Of a stretch of 64,000 bases of DNA, positions 45,480-53,828 are shown piece after piece. A program made the position numbers and the translations under genes. This stretch comes from Gammaproteobacteria bacterium (GTDB lineage Bacteria > Pseudomonadota > Gammaproteobacteria > UBA4575): positions 486,819 through 550,818 of the forward strand of contig JANQOB010000018.1 of assembly GCA_028279275.1 (NCBI GenBank). Reading direction: 5' to 3'. The notes under the pieces were generated by a model. The model worked only from the letters and a program-made list of their open reading frames with translations, was not told the origin of the DNA and searched no databases. Numbering within the stretch: position 1 is the first letter of the stretch; every line of letters starts with the position of its first letter.

Positions 45480-45526
45480 GAGAGGAGCTTTTTTAACTCA
45501 CTCCTGAATAATTTAAGGCTCCTCTC
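45480..45526 (+). terminator. Hairpin between binding-protein and permease genes
   Basis: GAGAGGAGC (45480-45488) and GCTCCTCTC (45518-45526) are perfect 9-base inverted arms. An alternative short stem, GCTC (45476-45479 region) with GAGC before TTTTTT, shares the left arm, so two mutually exclusive folds exist. It is placed like the urtA-urtB hairpin and probably lowers permease expression relative to the binding protein. Confidence 0.55.
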
Positions 45527-45585
45527 ATTTTAAAAACTTATTTAGAAACATAAAAAATTTAGAAATAGAGTAATAAGGATTTCAA

Positions 45586-46512
45586 ATGTTTGAGGGTTAT
45601 ACCGCTTCAGAAATTGGTTCAATTTTTGCCATGCAAGGCTTCTCAGGATTGAGCTTATTTTGTGTATTTCTATTAATGGCGTTGGGTTTGGCAATTATCT
45701 TTGGGCAAATGGGTGTGATTAATATGGCTCATGGAGAATTTCTAACCATAGGGGCTTATGCAACTTTTTTCATTTCTTCTATCACAGAAAAAAGTTTTCC
45801 AGGTTTCATGGATTATTATTTTTTATTAGCGATTTTTGTCGCATTCAGTATTGCTTTCATCGTTGGGTATTTGGTTGAGTTTTCCTTGATACGGTTTTTA
45901 TATAAACGCCCTCTGGATACATTGCTTGCAACTTGGGGGCTTAGTTTAATCATGCAACAAATATTTCGTTCTTCTTTTGGTGCTAGAGAAGTCAGTCCAT
46001 CATTACCAGATTGGTTATTAGGCTCCGTACAATTGACAGATACGATCGAAATACCTATCAATGGATTGTTAGTGGTCAGTATCACTACAGTACTTACAGG
46101 AGTTGTTTTTTATTTACTCTATCGTTCACGTTGGGGATTGAAGGTGCGAGCGACCACACAAAACCGTGTAATGAGTGGTGCTGCTGGAATTAATACAAGT
46201 AAAGTGGATCGTTATACCTTTGCATTAGGCTGTGGTATCGCAGGTGTGGCGGGTGCAGTATTTACAACCATTGCTTCAACGGGTCCAACAAGTGGTTCAC
46301 TTTATATTGTGGATACATTCTTGGTAGTTGTGTTTGGAGGTGCGGCAAGCTTATTGGGTACTATTGCATCCGCTTTTTCAATTGCACAAGCACAATCCAT
46401 TTTAGAATTTTTCCTGTCTGGCTCCATGGCGAAAGTCATTACCTTGTTAACCGTTATTGGAATTCTGATGTTGAAACCCGAAGGTTTATTCACCATCAAG
46501 GTCAGAAAATAA
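45586..46512 (+). CDS. fmdE: Amide/urea-type ABC transporter permease (UrtB/FmdE-like)
   Basis: A 308-residue LivH-type permease of the UrtB family: LMALGLAIIFGQMGVINMAH, GEFLTIGAYATFFIS, RPLDTLLATWGLSLIMQQIF, the loop NRVMSGAAGINTSKVDRYTF and YIVDTFLVVVFGGAASLLG. It lacks the long N-terminal region of the UrtB at 28299. It follows the binding protein after a hairpin and lies 12 bases before the second permease. Confidence 0.88.
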   Translation: MFEGYTASEIGSIFAMQGFSGLSLFCVFLLMALGLAIIFGQMGVINMAHGEFLTIGAYATFFISSITEKSFPGFMDYYFLLAIFVAFSIAFIVGYLVEFSLIRFLYKRPLDTLLATWGLSLIMQQIFRSSFGAREVSPSLPDWLLGSVQLTDTIEIPINGLLVVSITTVLTGVVFYLLYRSRWGLKVRATTQNRVMSGAAGINTSKVDRYTFALGCGIAGVAGAVFTTIASTGPTSGSLYIVDTFLVVVFGGAASLLGTIASAFSIAQAQSILEFFLSGSMAKVITLLTVIGILMLKPEGLFTIKVRK

Positions 46513-46524
46513 AGGAATAAAAAT

Positions 46525-47763
46525 ATGGCATTGTCGATATCACGAAGAGTATTTGGAGCTAAAAAAGATTTTATTGGCCTTTTAATTTTGGTTGCATTCA
46601 TTGCAATTGTTTTGCCATTGTTTCTGGATATTTTCAGATTAAATTTAGTTGGAAAATATTTAACTTACGCATTTGTTGCGATCGGTTTGGTGCTTTGTTG
46701 GGGGTATGGCGGTATTCTCAGTCTTGGGCAAGGCGTATTTTTTGGTCTGGGTGGTTATTGCATGGCAATGTTTCTCAAACTTGAAGCATCAGACCCAGAA
46801 ACCACTGCCATTCAATCTACACCTGGCATACCTGATTTCATGGACTGGAATCAATTAACGGATTTACCCTGGTTTTGGGTACCGTTTCAAAGTCTTCCAT
46901 TTGCACTCATAGCAATTTTAGTTGTGCCAACCATCTTTGCATTCATTATTGGCGTTGCAATGTTTAAAAGGCGTGTGGGCGGTGTTTATTTTGCCATTAT
47001 CACGCAAGCCATTGCTGCGATATTGACAATTTTAATTATTGGACAACAAGGATTAACCGGCGGTGTTAATGGAATAACAGACTTACGAACTCTGTTGGGT
47101 TGGGATATCAGAACGGACTCTGCAAAATATATTCTTTATTACGTCAACATCGTTTTATTAGTTATATGTATTTTAATTGGTCGATTCATTCTGACGGGCC
47201 GTGTTGGGAAACTACTGTTAGCTTTAAAGGATAAAGAAGATCGTGTTCGTTTTTCAGGATACGATGTTTCTAACTTTAAAATATTTGTATTTTGCGTAGC
47301 GGCCATGTTTTCCGCTATCGGTGGTGCAATGTTCACACTTCAAGTTGGGTTCATGTCGCCTTCGTTTGTTGGAATCGTTCCCTCAATTGAGATGGTAATT
47401 TATGCGGCCGTAGGAGGGCGAATGTCTTTATTTGGAGCCGTCTATGGAACCTTATTGGTGAATTATGGCAAGACATTATTTTCAGAAAGCTTCCCAGAGC
47501 TATGGTTGTTTCTAATGGGTGCTTTATTTATTGGCGTTGTTGTTGCATTTCCTAATGGACTTGCAGGTGTATATACGCAACTAAGAGATAAATATGGAGA
47601 CAAGCTGAAAAGTTTCTTTCAAAAATCCGACAAGTCAGAACCTGTTGATGAAAATACAACAGATCAAGAAGTTCCAAAATTAAATAAAGAGGTTAGTGAG
47701 GATAAAGGTACGAAAAAAGATAAAGATGTGCCGCCACCTGATCCAGAGCCAGCAAAAATCTAA
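46525..47763 (+). CDS. fmdF: Amide/urea-type ABC transporter permease (UrtC/FmdF-like)
   Basis: A 412-residue LivM-type permease: YLTYAFVAIGLVLCWGYGGI, QGVFFGLGGYCMAMFLKLEA, GQQGLTGGVNGITDLRTLLG, RFSGYDVSNFKIFVFCVAAM and IPSIEMVIYAAVGGRMSLFG-like segments. The last 50 residues are a charged low-complexity tail (KSDKSEPVDENTTDQEVPKL, ending PDPEPAKI) absent from the UrtC at 29933. AAAGGAAT precedes the ATG. A small ORF (47770) and an ATPase gene follow. Confidence 0.88.
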   Translation: MALSISRRVFGAKKDFIGLLILVAFIAIVLPLFLDIFRLNLVGKYLTYAFVAIGLVLCWGYGGILSLGQGVFFGLGGYCMAMFLKLEASDPETTAIQSTPGIPDFMDWNQLTDLPWFWVPFQSLPFALIAILVVPTIFAFIIGVAMFKRRVGGVYFAIITQAIAAILTILIIGQQGLTGGVNGITDLRTLLGWDIRTDSAKYILYYVNIVLLVICILIGRFILTGRVGKLLLALKDKEDRVRFSGYDVSNFKIFVFCVAAMFSAIGGAMFTLQVGFMSPSFVGIVPSIEMVIYAAVGGRMSLFGAVYGTLLVNYGKTLFSESFPELWLFLMGALFIGVVVAFPNGLAGVYTQLRDKYGDKLKSFFQKSDKSEPVDENTTDQEVPKLNKEVSEDKGTKKDKDVPPPDPEPAKI

Positions 47764-47769
47764 AATAAA

Positions 47770-47946
47770 ATGTCTACATGTAATACAGATTATCTATTAT
47801 CCATATTAGAAACAATTGATGGTAGTAAACAATCGAACATGATTGATAGAGAAAAAATTAGTGAAAATAGTAACAAAGCTCATACACTAAATTTAGAACT
47901 GCAAGAAGAGTTAAAGGTCAATAAAAATGTTATCGAGCAACACTGA
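47770..47946 (+). CDS. Small ORF repeating the N-terminus of the next gene
   Basis: A 58-codon frame (ATG 47770, TGA 47944-47946) starting 6 bases after the permease stop and overlapping the ATPase start (47927) in another frame. Its residues 5-12, NTDYLLSI, are identical to residues 5-12 of the downstream ATPase. The 24 bases (47782-47805 and 47939-47962) differ at four positions, all synonymous, which argues against a recent copy and for pressure on the peptide. After that the frame is Asn/Glu/Lys-rich (SKQSNMIDREKISENSNKAH) with no resemblance. No ribosome site is evident. It may be a translated coupling ORF or a decayed gene start. Confidence 0.45.
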   Translation: MSTCNTDYLLSILETIDGSKQSNMIDREKISENSNKAHTLNLELQEELKVNKNVIEQH

Positions 47947-48676
47947 TTATTTATTATCTATAGAAGATCTAACCGTATCGTTTGATGGCTTTAAAGCAGT
48001 AGATAATGTCACAATGTATGTAGACACCGATGAATTACGGGTTGTTATCGGGCCAAATGGTGCTGGGAAAACAACATTGCTGGATCTTATTTGTGGAAAA
48101 ACTGCAGCAAGTTCAGGTTCAATTAAGTTTAATCAAAAAGAATTACGAGGATTAGCCGAACACAAAATTGTTGCATTGGGTGTAGGTAGAAAATTTCAGA
48201 CGCCAAGTATCTATGAGAACTTAACCGTATACGAAAATTTAGAAGTTTCCTATCCAGCAGCACACAAGGTGTTACCTGCACTATTTTTTAAAACAACTGC
48301 TGAAGTAGATAATGAAATTCGACGAATTGCAGTAGAAATTTATCTTGATGAATATCTTGATATGGAAGCATCGCTGCTTAGTCACGGACAAAAGCAGTGG
48401 TTAGAGATCGGAATGCTGTTAATTCAAGATCCAGAGTTGTTAATGTTAGACGAGCCTGTTGCTGGAATGAGTGTAAAAGAACGTGAGCAAACGGGTGATC
48501 TTTTAAAACGTATTTGTAAAGGTCGCAGCGTAATTGTAATAGAGCATGATATGGATTTTGTAGAGAAAATCGCGAGCAAGGTAACAGTACTGCATCAAGG
48601 TAGTGTACTGGCCGAGGGCAATATGGCGGAAATTCAGAAAAATGAAAAAGTAATTGAAGTTTATTTAGGTCATTAA
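47927..48676 (+). CDS. Amide/urea-type ABC transporter ATPase (UrtD-like)
   Basis: A 249-residue LivG-type ATPase: Walker A GPNGAGKTT, GVGRKFQTPSIYENLTVYEN, signature LLSHGQKQWLEIG, Walker B LLMLDEPVAGM and VIVIEHDMDFVEKI. It is closely similar to the UrtD at 31080 and must serve the permeases at 45586 and 46525. An AAAGG ribosome site lies about 9 bases upstream, inside the preceding small ORF. Confidence 0.9.
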   Translation: MLSSNTDYLLSIEDLTVSFDGFKAVDNVTMYVDTDELRVVIGPNGAGKTTLLDLICGKTAASSGSIKFNQKELRGLAEHKIVALGVGRKFQTPSIYENLTVYENLEVSYPAAHKVLPALFFKTTAEVDNEIRRIAVEIYLDEYLDMEASLLSHGQKQWLEIGMLLIQDPELLMLDEPVAGMSVKEREQTGDLLKRICKGRSVIVIEHDMDFVEKIASKVTVLHQGSVLAEGNMAEIQKNEKVIEVYLGH

Positions 48677-48702
48677 AATGAAAGTATTGGAGAGAACTAG
48701 GA

Positions 48703-49392
48703 ATGCTGGAAGTAAGTAATCTTGATGTTGCCTATGGGCAAAGCAGTGTAATTAAAGATATGAGTATGACCACTTCAAATAGTGAAACACTTGCGATTAT
48801 GGGTCGAAATGGTATGGGAAAAACAACTTTATTCAAGTCCCTAATTGGAATTTTGCCAACAACTACAGGGCAAATTAAGCTAGATGGAAAGGATATTTCA
48901 AAGTTTCCTCCGCATAAAAGAGTCGACTCTGGAATTGCTTATGTACCCCAAGGACGAATGATTTTCCCGACGCTAACTGTTACAGAGAACATACAAACGG
49001 GGATGGAAACAGTTAAGCAAAAGAAGATACCAGATGAAATTTATGCATTGTTTCCTGTTTTGCATGACATGCGTAATCGTAAAGGCGGTAACTTATCCGG
49101 AGGGCAGCAACAACAATTAGCCATTGCACGTGCATTGGTATCAAACCCTAAAGTTCTTTTACTAGATGAGCCAACAGAGGGTATTCAGCCATCAATCATA
49201 AAAGACATTGCAAAAATCTTGAATGAAATTAGTAGGCTTAGAAAGATTACTATTATCGTCTCAGAGCAGGTTTTGCATTTTGCACTTGAAGTCGCAGATC
49301 GTATTACCGTGATTGATCGTGGCCAATTTATATATGAAGGAAATAAAAACGAAGTAGATACTGAAAAAATTAGCAGTTATCTCTCTGTGTAA
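48703..49392 (+). CDS. Amide/urea-type ABC transporter ATPase (UrtE-like)
   Basis: A 229-residue LivF-type ATPase: Walker A GRNGMGKTT, IAYVPQGRMIFPTLTVTENI, signature LSGGQQQQLAIARAL and Walker B VLLLDEPTEGIQP. It is paralogous to the UrtE at 31862 and completes the second five-gene transporter. It is the last gene of this operon, followed by about 300 bases without genes. Confidence 0.9.
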   Translation: MLEVSNLDVAYGQSSVIKDMSMTTSNSETLAIMGRNGMGKTTLFKSLIGILPTTTGQIKLDGKDISKFPPHKRVDSGIAYVPQGRMIFPTLTVTENIQTGMETVKQKKIPDEIYALFPVLHDMRNRKGGNLSGGQQQQLAIARALVSNPKVLLLDEPTEGIQPSIIKDIAKILNEISRLRKITIIVSEQVLHFALEVADRITVIDRGQFIYEGNKNEVDTEKISSYLSV

Positions 49393-49688
49393 TGACTTTT
49401 ATATGTTTATTGATAATCTATGGTTATTTGTATCTATATTAGAATTTTTGGCAATCATGTCTACCGGAGCATATGTAACTCGCAAATCAACAAGGATGAT
49501 AGTTTGGTATTTATATAATACTTAGCTATTAGACACGCACAAACGCTTTAGTTAAAAGAAAACATATATATATAATCGGATAAATACTATCCAACAGGTA
49601 GTTCTAAGCATACCTTCGAAAAAATTTATTTGCGCATGAATATTATGCGCAAGTGTCCCCTGGCATCATTTAATAAGTCACTACAGAT
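49393..49688. other. Convergent intergenic region
   Basis: AT-rich spacer of 296 bases between the second transporter operon and the minus-strand secretion locus. Apart from the hairpin at 49630-49652 I see no structure or coding frame in it. Confidence 0.45.
49619..49652 (-). terminator. Hairpin terminator downstream of the small minus-strand gene
   Basis: TTGCGCAT (49630-49637) and ATGCGCAA (49645-49652) are perfect arms around a 7-base loop. Reading the minus strand, ATAAA and six T residues follow (complement of 49619-49624). It would end the secretion-operon transcript. Confidence 0.55.
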
Positions 49689-49970
49689 TTACTTTTCTTC
49701 TGTCTTTAATTGACCGAGAGCTTTATTTTGTTGTGCACAGATATTGCTTAATTGTGTAGCAAGGTCACCAAGTTGTTTAATCGCAATAGTTAACTCATCT
49801 TTTTTTGCGTTAACTTGATTTAGTTGACGCATGACTAGAACCTGTACTTGTTCAGGAGTTAAGGTCATTCTTTTTTGCTGATTTTCTGTGATTGCTTCAG
49901 TTTTATTGTTTGTTGATTGGTCTAACTTATTTTCTGAGTTAGTGGATTTTGGGTTTGTTTTAGTAGCCAT
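49689..49970 (-). CDS. Small coiled-coil protein of the secretion operon
   Basis: A protein of 93 residues from the ATG at 49970, which has GGAGGG about 5 bases upstream; an ATG four codons earlier would put that ribosome site inside the gene. The N-terminal part is Asn/Thr/Lys-rich and disordered (TNPKSTNSENKLDQSTNNKT). The C-terminal part is one long amphipathic helix (VMRQLNQVNAKKDELTIAIK, then QLGDLATQLSNICAQQNKAL). I do not recognise the family. It lies 35 bases behind the HlyD-type adaptor and may be a cytosolic accessory factor for export. Confidence 0.6.
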   Translation of the reverse strand: MATKTNPKSTNSENKLDQSTNNKTEAITENQQKRMTLTPEQVQVLVMRQLNQVNAKKDELTIAIKQLGDLATQLSNICAQQNKALGQLKTEEK

Positions 49971-50016
49971 ATTTCCCTCCATTGAAAAGTCAAATATAGA
50001 ATTGCTTTTTTAAATG

Positions 50017-51342
50017 TTAGTCTTCTCGTAATGATCGAGCAAAAGCATCAGTCAGTGGTTTTAATAAATAACTGATAGCAGGTTTTGATCCGGTACGAAT
50101 AAAAGCTTCAACGGGCATACCGGGAATGAGCGTTTTATCCTCCAGAACGTTTTCTAATACATCTGCCTCGGGCATATCAATTTCAACTAAGTAGTAGGGT
50201 TCACCACTTAATTCATCAACTTTACTGTCAGCAGAGACGATACGCACTTTGCCATTGGCTTCTGGTGAGTTGGTTGAACCAAATGCAGAAAAACGCAATA
50301 GTGTGTCTTGACCAGAATGCACTTTATCTACATCCTGAGCTGCTATTCTTGCAGTAACTTGTAACCGATCCCCAACTGGTACGATCTCCATTAAAGGGTC
50401 GCCTGCCCCAATAACACCTCCAATTGTATGAACAGCTAAGCCAAGTACATGACCTGATTGAGGTGCCTTTATTTCAGTACGCGTCAATGTGTCGATTGCG
50501 GTTATACGTCGTTCTTCCAATTCTGCAATTGACACTTCTGTCTCACGTAACTCTGCAATGGCTTCTTCTCGTATAGTTTCCGCTAATCGCTCAATTTCAA
50601 GTTCTGCTTCAGCAATAATGCCACGTGCTTCGGCAATATCTGCACGCAAAGATCCGCGTTCACCTTCCAGGCTTTTTCCTTCCCGTTCAAGCTCCATCAT
50701 TCTTGTATTAGATACATAACCTTTTTCATGTAGATCACGCATATCAACAAGTTCATTTTGAGAAAGCGTGAGACGTTCTTCGAAAGATTTCATTTCATCT
50801 TTAAGACCACTAATACGTTCTTGTTGTTGATCAATGCGTTTTTGAAGTAAATTTTTCTGAGTTAAACGTGTTGTTCGACGCGCAATAAAAAGAGATTGTT
50901 GACCATCAAGTTTTTCAATGAATTGCGGTAAGCTAAGAACAGCCTCATTTCCCCTTGGTGAAGCTAACGTTTCCAATCCATCGCGTTCAGCTTCAAGTCG
51001 CGCGCGTCGTGCATAATGTTCACTTAACTGACCATCAATGAGTGCTACATTCGCTTTTTGCATGGTATCGTCCAAACGTGCAACCGTTTGTCCAGCCGAA
51101 ACAGCATCTCCTTCTCGCACAAAAATCTCACCTATAACACCACCTTCTAAATGTTGCACAGCTTTGCGATTACTTTCTACCGCTACTTGTCCAACTGCTA
51201 ATACTGCACCATCAATAGGTGCTAAAAATGACCAAAGTAATAGTCCACCAAATACACTTGCTACTACACTAAATCCAAAGGTAACGAAAAAACCGGTCCC
51301 TTTCGGTTTGGGTACAGCGTTTGTATTAGCAGCAGTATTCAT
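50017..51342 (-). CDS. Type I secretion periplasmic adaptor (HlyD/PrtE family)
   Basis: A 441-residue membrane-fusion protein. It has an N-terminal membrane anchor (TFGFSVVASVFGGLLLWSFL), a lipoyl half-motif (EGGVIGEIFVREGDAVSAGQ), a long coiled-coil hairpin (about residues 100-280) and the second half-motif with TRTEIKAPQSGHVLGLAVHT. The C-terminal PGMPVEAFIRTGSKPAISYL is typical of type I adaptors. It links the ABC exporter to a TolC-like outer-membrane channel. Its start overlaps the exporter stop by four bases. Confidence 0.9.
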   Translation of the reverse strand: MNTAANTNAVPKPKGTGFFVTFGFSVVASVFGGLLLWSFLAPIDGAVLAVGQVAVESNRKAVQHLEGGVIGEIFVREGDAVSAGQTVARLDDTMQKANVALIDGQLSEHYARRARLEAERDGLETLASPRGNEAVLSLPQFIEKLDGQQSLFIARRTTRLTQKNLLQKRIDQQQERISGLKDEMKSFEERLTLSQNELVDMRDLHEKGYVSNTRMMELEREGKSLEGERGSLRADIAEARGIIAEAELEIERLAETIREEAIAELRETEVSIAELEERRITAIDTLTRTEIKAPQSGHVLGLAVHTIGGVIGAGDPLMEIVPVGDRLQVTARIAAQDVDKVHSGQDTLLRFSAFGSTNSPEANGKVRIVSADSKVDELSGEPYYLVEIDMPEADVLENVLEDKTLIPGMPVEAFIRTGSKPAISYLLKPLTDAFARSLRED

Positions 51343-53087
51343 ATTTGTACCCCCGATATATTTGTTCCCCTGTAAGGCGTTACTTTTTTTGGTGCAAGTT
51401 GTTGCAAAATTTCGTCACGGGAACCTAAAGATTGCACCATTCCATCTGAGAGTAATAAAAGCTTGTCTGCACCTGCAATTGCAGCAGGACGATGAGCAAT
51501 AATTATTGTTGTCGCTTTCCGCATTTTTAAACCATGAATTGCATTTGCTAATGCTGCATCACCCATTGAATCTAGATTCGCATTTGGTTCGTCCAACACA
51601 ACAAATGTAGGATTACCAAATAATGCTCGCGCTAATGCTAAACGTTGTCGTTGACCTGCAGATAAATGTTTACCTTGGTCGCCAATTTCAGTGTCATAAC
51701 CATTTTCGAAATTGAGTATCATCTCGTGTGCACCTGCAGCTTTAGCGGCGGCAATGATTTCTTCATCACATGCTTGATCCGTAAAACGTGCAATGTTTGC
51801 TGCGGCTGTCCCACTGAAAAGCTCTACTTCTTGTGGCAAAAAACCAAGGTAAGTGCCTAACTCGTTTTTGTCCCACTGTGTAATATCAGCTCCATCGAGC
51901 CGAACTTCGCCGCTCGTTACATGTTCAACTCCTACCAGAGCTCTTGCCAAAGTTGTTTTACCTGCGGCTGTTGGGCCGATGATTCCTAACACTTCACCTG
52001 CTTCCAAAGAAAAACTTACATCTTTTATGATCGGTTTTTTTGCACCATGTGGTTGGCAAAATAAATGGCTAACTGTGAGTGCACCTGTCGGTGCAGGCAG
52101 ACTCGTGCGAACTGGAGATTCATTAATATCTCCAATACGAGAACACAACCGCTGATATGCGAATCCGGCTAATGAAAAATTTCTCCACTGACTGGTAACA
52201 ATCTCTACTGGTGCCAGTGCACGACCTGCAATGATGGATGCTGCGATCATTACTCCAGGTGTAACGATTCCTTGAATGGCTAAATAGGCACCCGTACCAA
52301 GAATTGCAGATTGCAGAAAAAGACGCACTGCTTTCGTGGTGGCCGTAAATCCACTAATTCTGTCGTTAGAAATTAATGAACTATTCGATGCATCAGAACC
52401 AAGTGTAAGCCAACGATTTTTTAGTGCACTCCGCATTCCCATAGCATCGGTTGCAGCCGCATTCTTCAATGTAGCTAAAGCGAGTGCATCTGCTTCATTA
52501 ACTTTTGTCTGTGCATTTCGATTGGTTTGTTGGGTAGTATTTTGATTCAAAAGCACCAGTGCTAACAATATGAATAAGCCAGCTAATGCGACCCAACCCA
52601 ACAATGGGTGCATTAAAAAAATAACGCCTATAAAAAAAGGTGTCCATGGTGCATCAAAAACAGCCGTTAATCCTGGGCCGCTCATAAATTGGCGCACTTG
52701 GCGCAAATCTTTTAATGGTTCCTCGACGCTTTGGTGGTTACTTTTTTTTGATGAACCTGTGCGTGCAACATCCATTGCGGAGTCAAAAGCCAGAGACTTT
52801 AAGTTATTTTCAAATGCAGTGCCTGCGCGTGCAAGCAATGCACTACGGGTAAAATCAATCAATGCCATTGCAGCAAATAGGACTAAGATTAAACCCGTTA
52901 GTACTGTCAAGGTTTCATATGATCGACTGGATAGCACGCGATCATAAATCTGTAGCATATATAACGGACCAGTTAACATCAGTAAGTTTACAAAAAAACT
53001 CAGACCGGCAGCATATATAAGAATACTGCGCACTGATTTAAGCACGTTAGCCATTTTTGCATCTTTAGCAATCTTGCTTTCTTGCAT
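51339..53087 (-). CDS. Type I secretion ABC exporter (PrtD family)
   Basis: A 582-residue exporter with a six-helix membrane domain (residues about 20-300) and a C-terminal ATPase domain: Walker A GPTAAGKTT, signature LSAGQRQRLALARAL, Walker B FVVLDEPNANLD and switch IIAHRPAAI. No N-terminal C39 peptidase or C39-like domain precedes the membrane region, as in the PrtD group, which exports proteins with C-terminal signals. It is divergent from the giant ORF at 53829, its likely cargo. No TolC gene lies next to it. Confidence 0.9.
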   Translation of the reverse strand: MQESKIAKDAKMANVLKSVRSILIYAAGLSFFVNLLMLTGPLYMLQIYDRVLSSRSYETLTVLTGLILVLFAAMALIDFTRSALLARAGTAFENNLKSLAFDSAMDVARTGSSKKSNHQSVEEPLKDLRQVRQFMSGPGLTAVFDAPWTPFFIGVIFLMHPLLGWVALAGLFILLALVLLNQNTTQQTNRNAQTKVNEADALALATLKNAAATDAMGMRSALKNRWLTLGSDASNSSLISNDRISGFTATTKAVRLFLQSAILGTGAYLAIQGIVTPGVMIAASIIAGRALAPVEIVTSQWRNFSLAGFAYQRLCSRIGDINESPVRTSLPAPTGALTVSHLFCQPHGAKKPIIKDVSFSLEAGEVLGIIGPTAAGKTTLARALVGVEHVTSGEVRLDGADITQWDKNELGTYLGFLPQEVELFSGTAAANIARFTDQACDEEIIAAAKAAGAHEMILNFENGYDTEIGDQGKHLSAGQRQRLALARALFGNPTFVVLDEPNANLDSMGDAALANAIHGLKMRKATTIIIAHRPAAIAGADKLLLLSDGMVQSLGSRDEILQQLAPKKVTPYRGTNISGVQI

Positions 53088-53482
53088 TTGTGCCCCTGAG
53101 GTATTACTTAACTTATCCTGGTTAAACGATTCATAAAAATAATGATCGTTAAAAATAATTTTTTATTGAGTCTATCTCCTTACACAAAAAATTTAATTGT
53201 AGTATGAAAAATTATTTTTTGTGCTCGATATGCTAAATATAATATTAGCTTTATAAATTATTATTATCGCGTCTAGCAGCTACATATAAATAACTCACTA
53301 ATTAGCGTTGATTTAGAAACTTTTAACTGTGAAACACAACACATTCTTTACTAAATTTATGTGGACTAATACTAGTTTTAAAGATAACTAACTGTTACCA
53401 AGTGGTATTACTGACTTATATGATGATTGGTTAAAATTAAACTGTTGGTTTTATCTATAATTCATCAAAAAAAATACCGTTG

Positions 53483-53518
53483 ATTGAGTTTTTTAACAAA
53501 GTATTATCAAAACTCAAT
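53483..53518 (+). repeat. Perfect inverted repeat in the giant-gene leader
   Basis: ATTGAGTTTT (53483-53492) and AAAACTCAAT (53509-53518) are perfect 10-base arms with a 16-base loop. It lies 17 bases before a T-tailed hairpin, suggesting a structured leader RNA or a small RNA with terminator. Confidence 0.55.
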
Positions 53519-53535
53519 AAAAATAAAACTGTTAT

Positions 53536-53568
53536 CGTATTAAATTACTTTTATTTGATACGGTTTTT
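53536..53568 (+). terminator. Rho-independent terminator-like hairpin in the giant-gene leader
   Basis: CGTATTAAAT (53536-53545) pairs with ATTTGATACG (53553-53562), allowing one T-G pair, with a 7-base loop, then G and six T. No protein gene precedes it on this strand, so it ends an untranslated transcript or attenuates the giant gene. Confidence 0.6.
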
Positions 53569-53592
53569 TAGTGATGCTGAAGGAGGGGGACA

Positions 53593-53631
53593 ATGCTTTA
53601 TTTTTTAGGCAAGAATAATATGTGCGAATAG
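53593..53631 (+). CDS. Twelve-codon leader ORF with strong ribosome site
   Basis: GGAGGGGG about 5 bases before ATG 53593 is the strongest ribosome site in this stretch. The frame encodes 12 residues (MLYFLGKNNMCE) and stops at TAG 53629-53631. It lies between the T-tailed hairpin and the giant ORF, 198 bases before the ATG. It could be a regulatory leader peptide. Chance is possible because of its size. Confidence 0.35.
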   Translation: MLYFLGKNNMCE

Positions 53632-53828
53632 TAATTAGAGGCTGCAAAAAAATTTAGTTTGTAAGTTCGTAGTTAATTTTTTTAAAAATTAAAAACAGCT
53701 TATTTTTTGCATTTGCTTTTCATATATCGATAATTCTGCCCCTCCGTCAATAGCTAGGTATAGGCATATCAAATTTTAGGAATTTGAAAATATGTCTATT
53801 AAGGCTGCATACAAAGATGGAGTAGGCC

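Larger units (their letters stand above)
53088..53828. other. Divergent leader region of the giant gene (741 bp)
   Basis: Very AT-rich region between the exporter and the giant ORF. It holds two successive hairpins, the second with a T-run (53536-53568), then a 12-codon ORF with a strong ribosome site (53593), and GGAG (53818-53821 region) before the giant ORF ATG. I see no protein gene larger than that, and no recognisable c-di-GMP riboswitch. Confidence 0.5.

Noticed and set aside
51038..51502. A 154-codon plus-strand frame across the adaptor/exporter junction
   Set aside because: Antisense to two strong secretion genes, no ribosome site and no recognisable domain.
53088..53828. A c-di-GMP (GEMM) riboswitch in the giant-gene leader
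   Set aside because: Adhesin genes often have one, but I did not find the conserved core; the hairpins seen are simple AT-rich stems.
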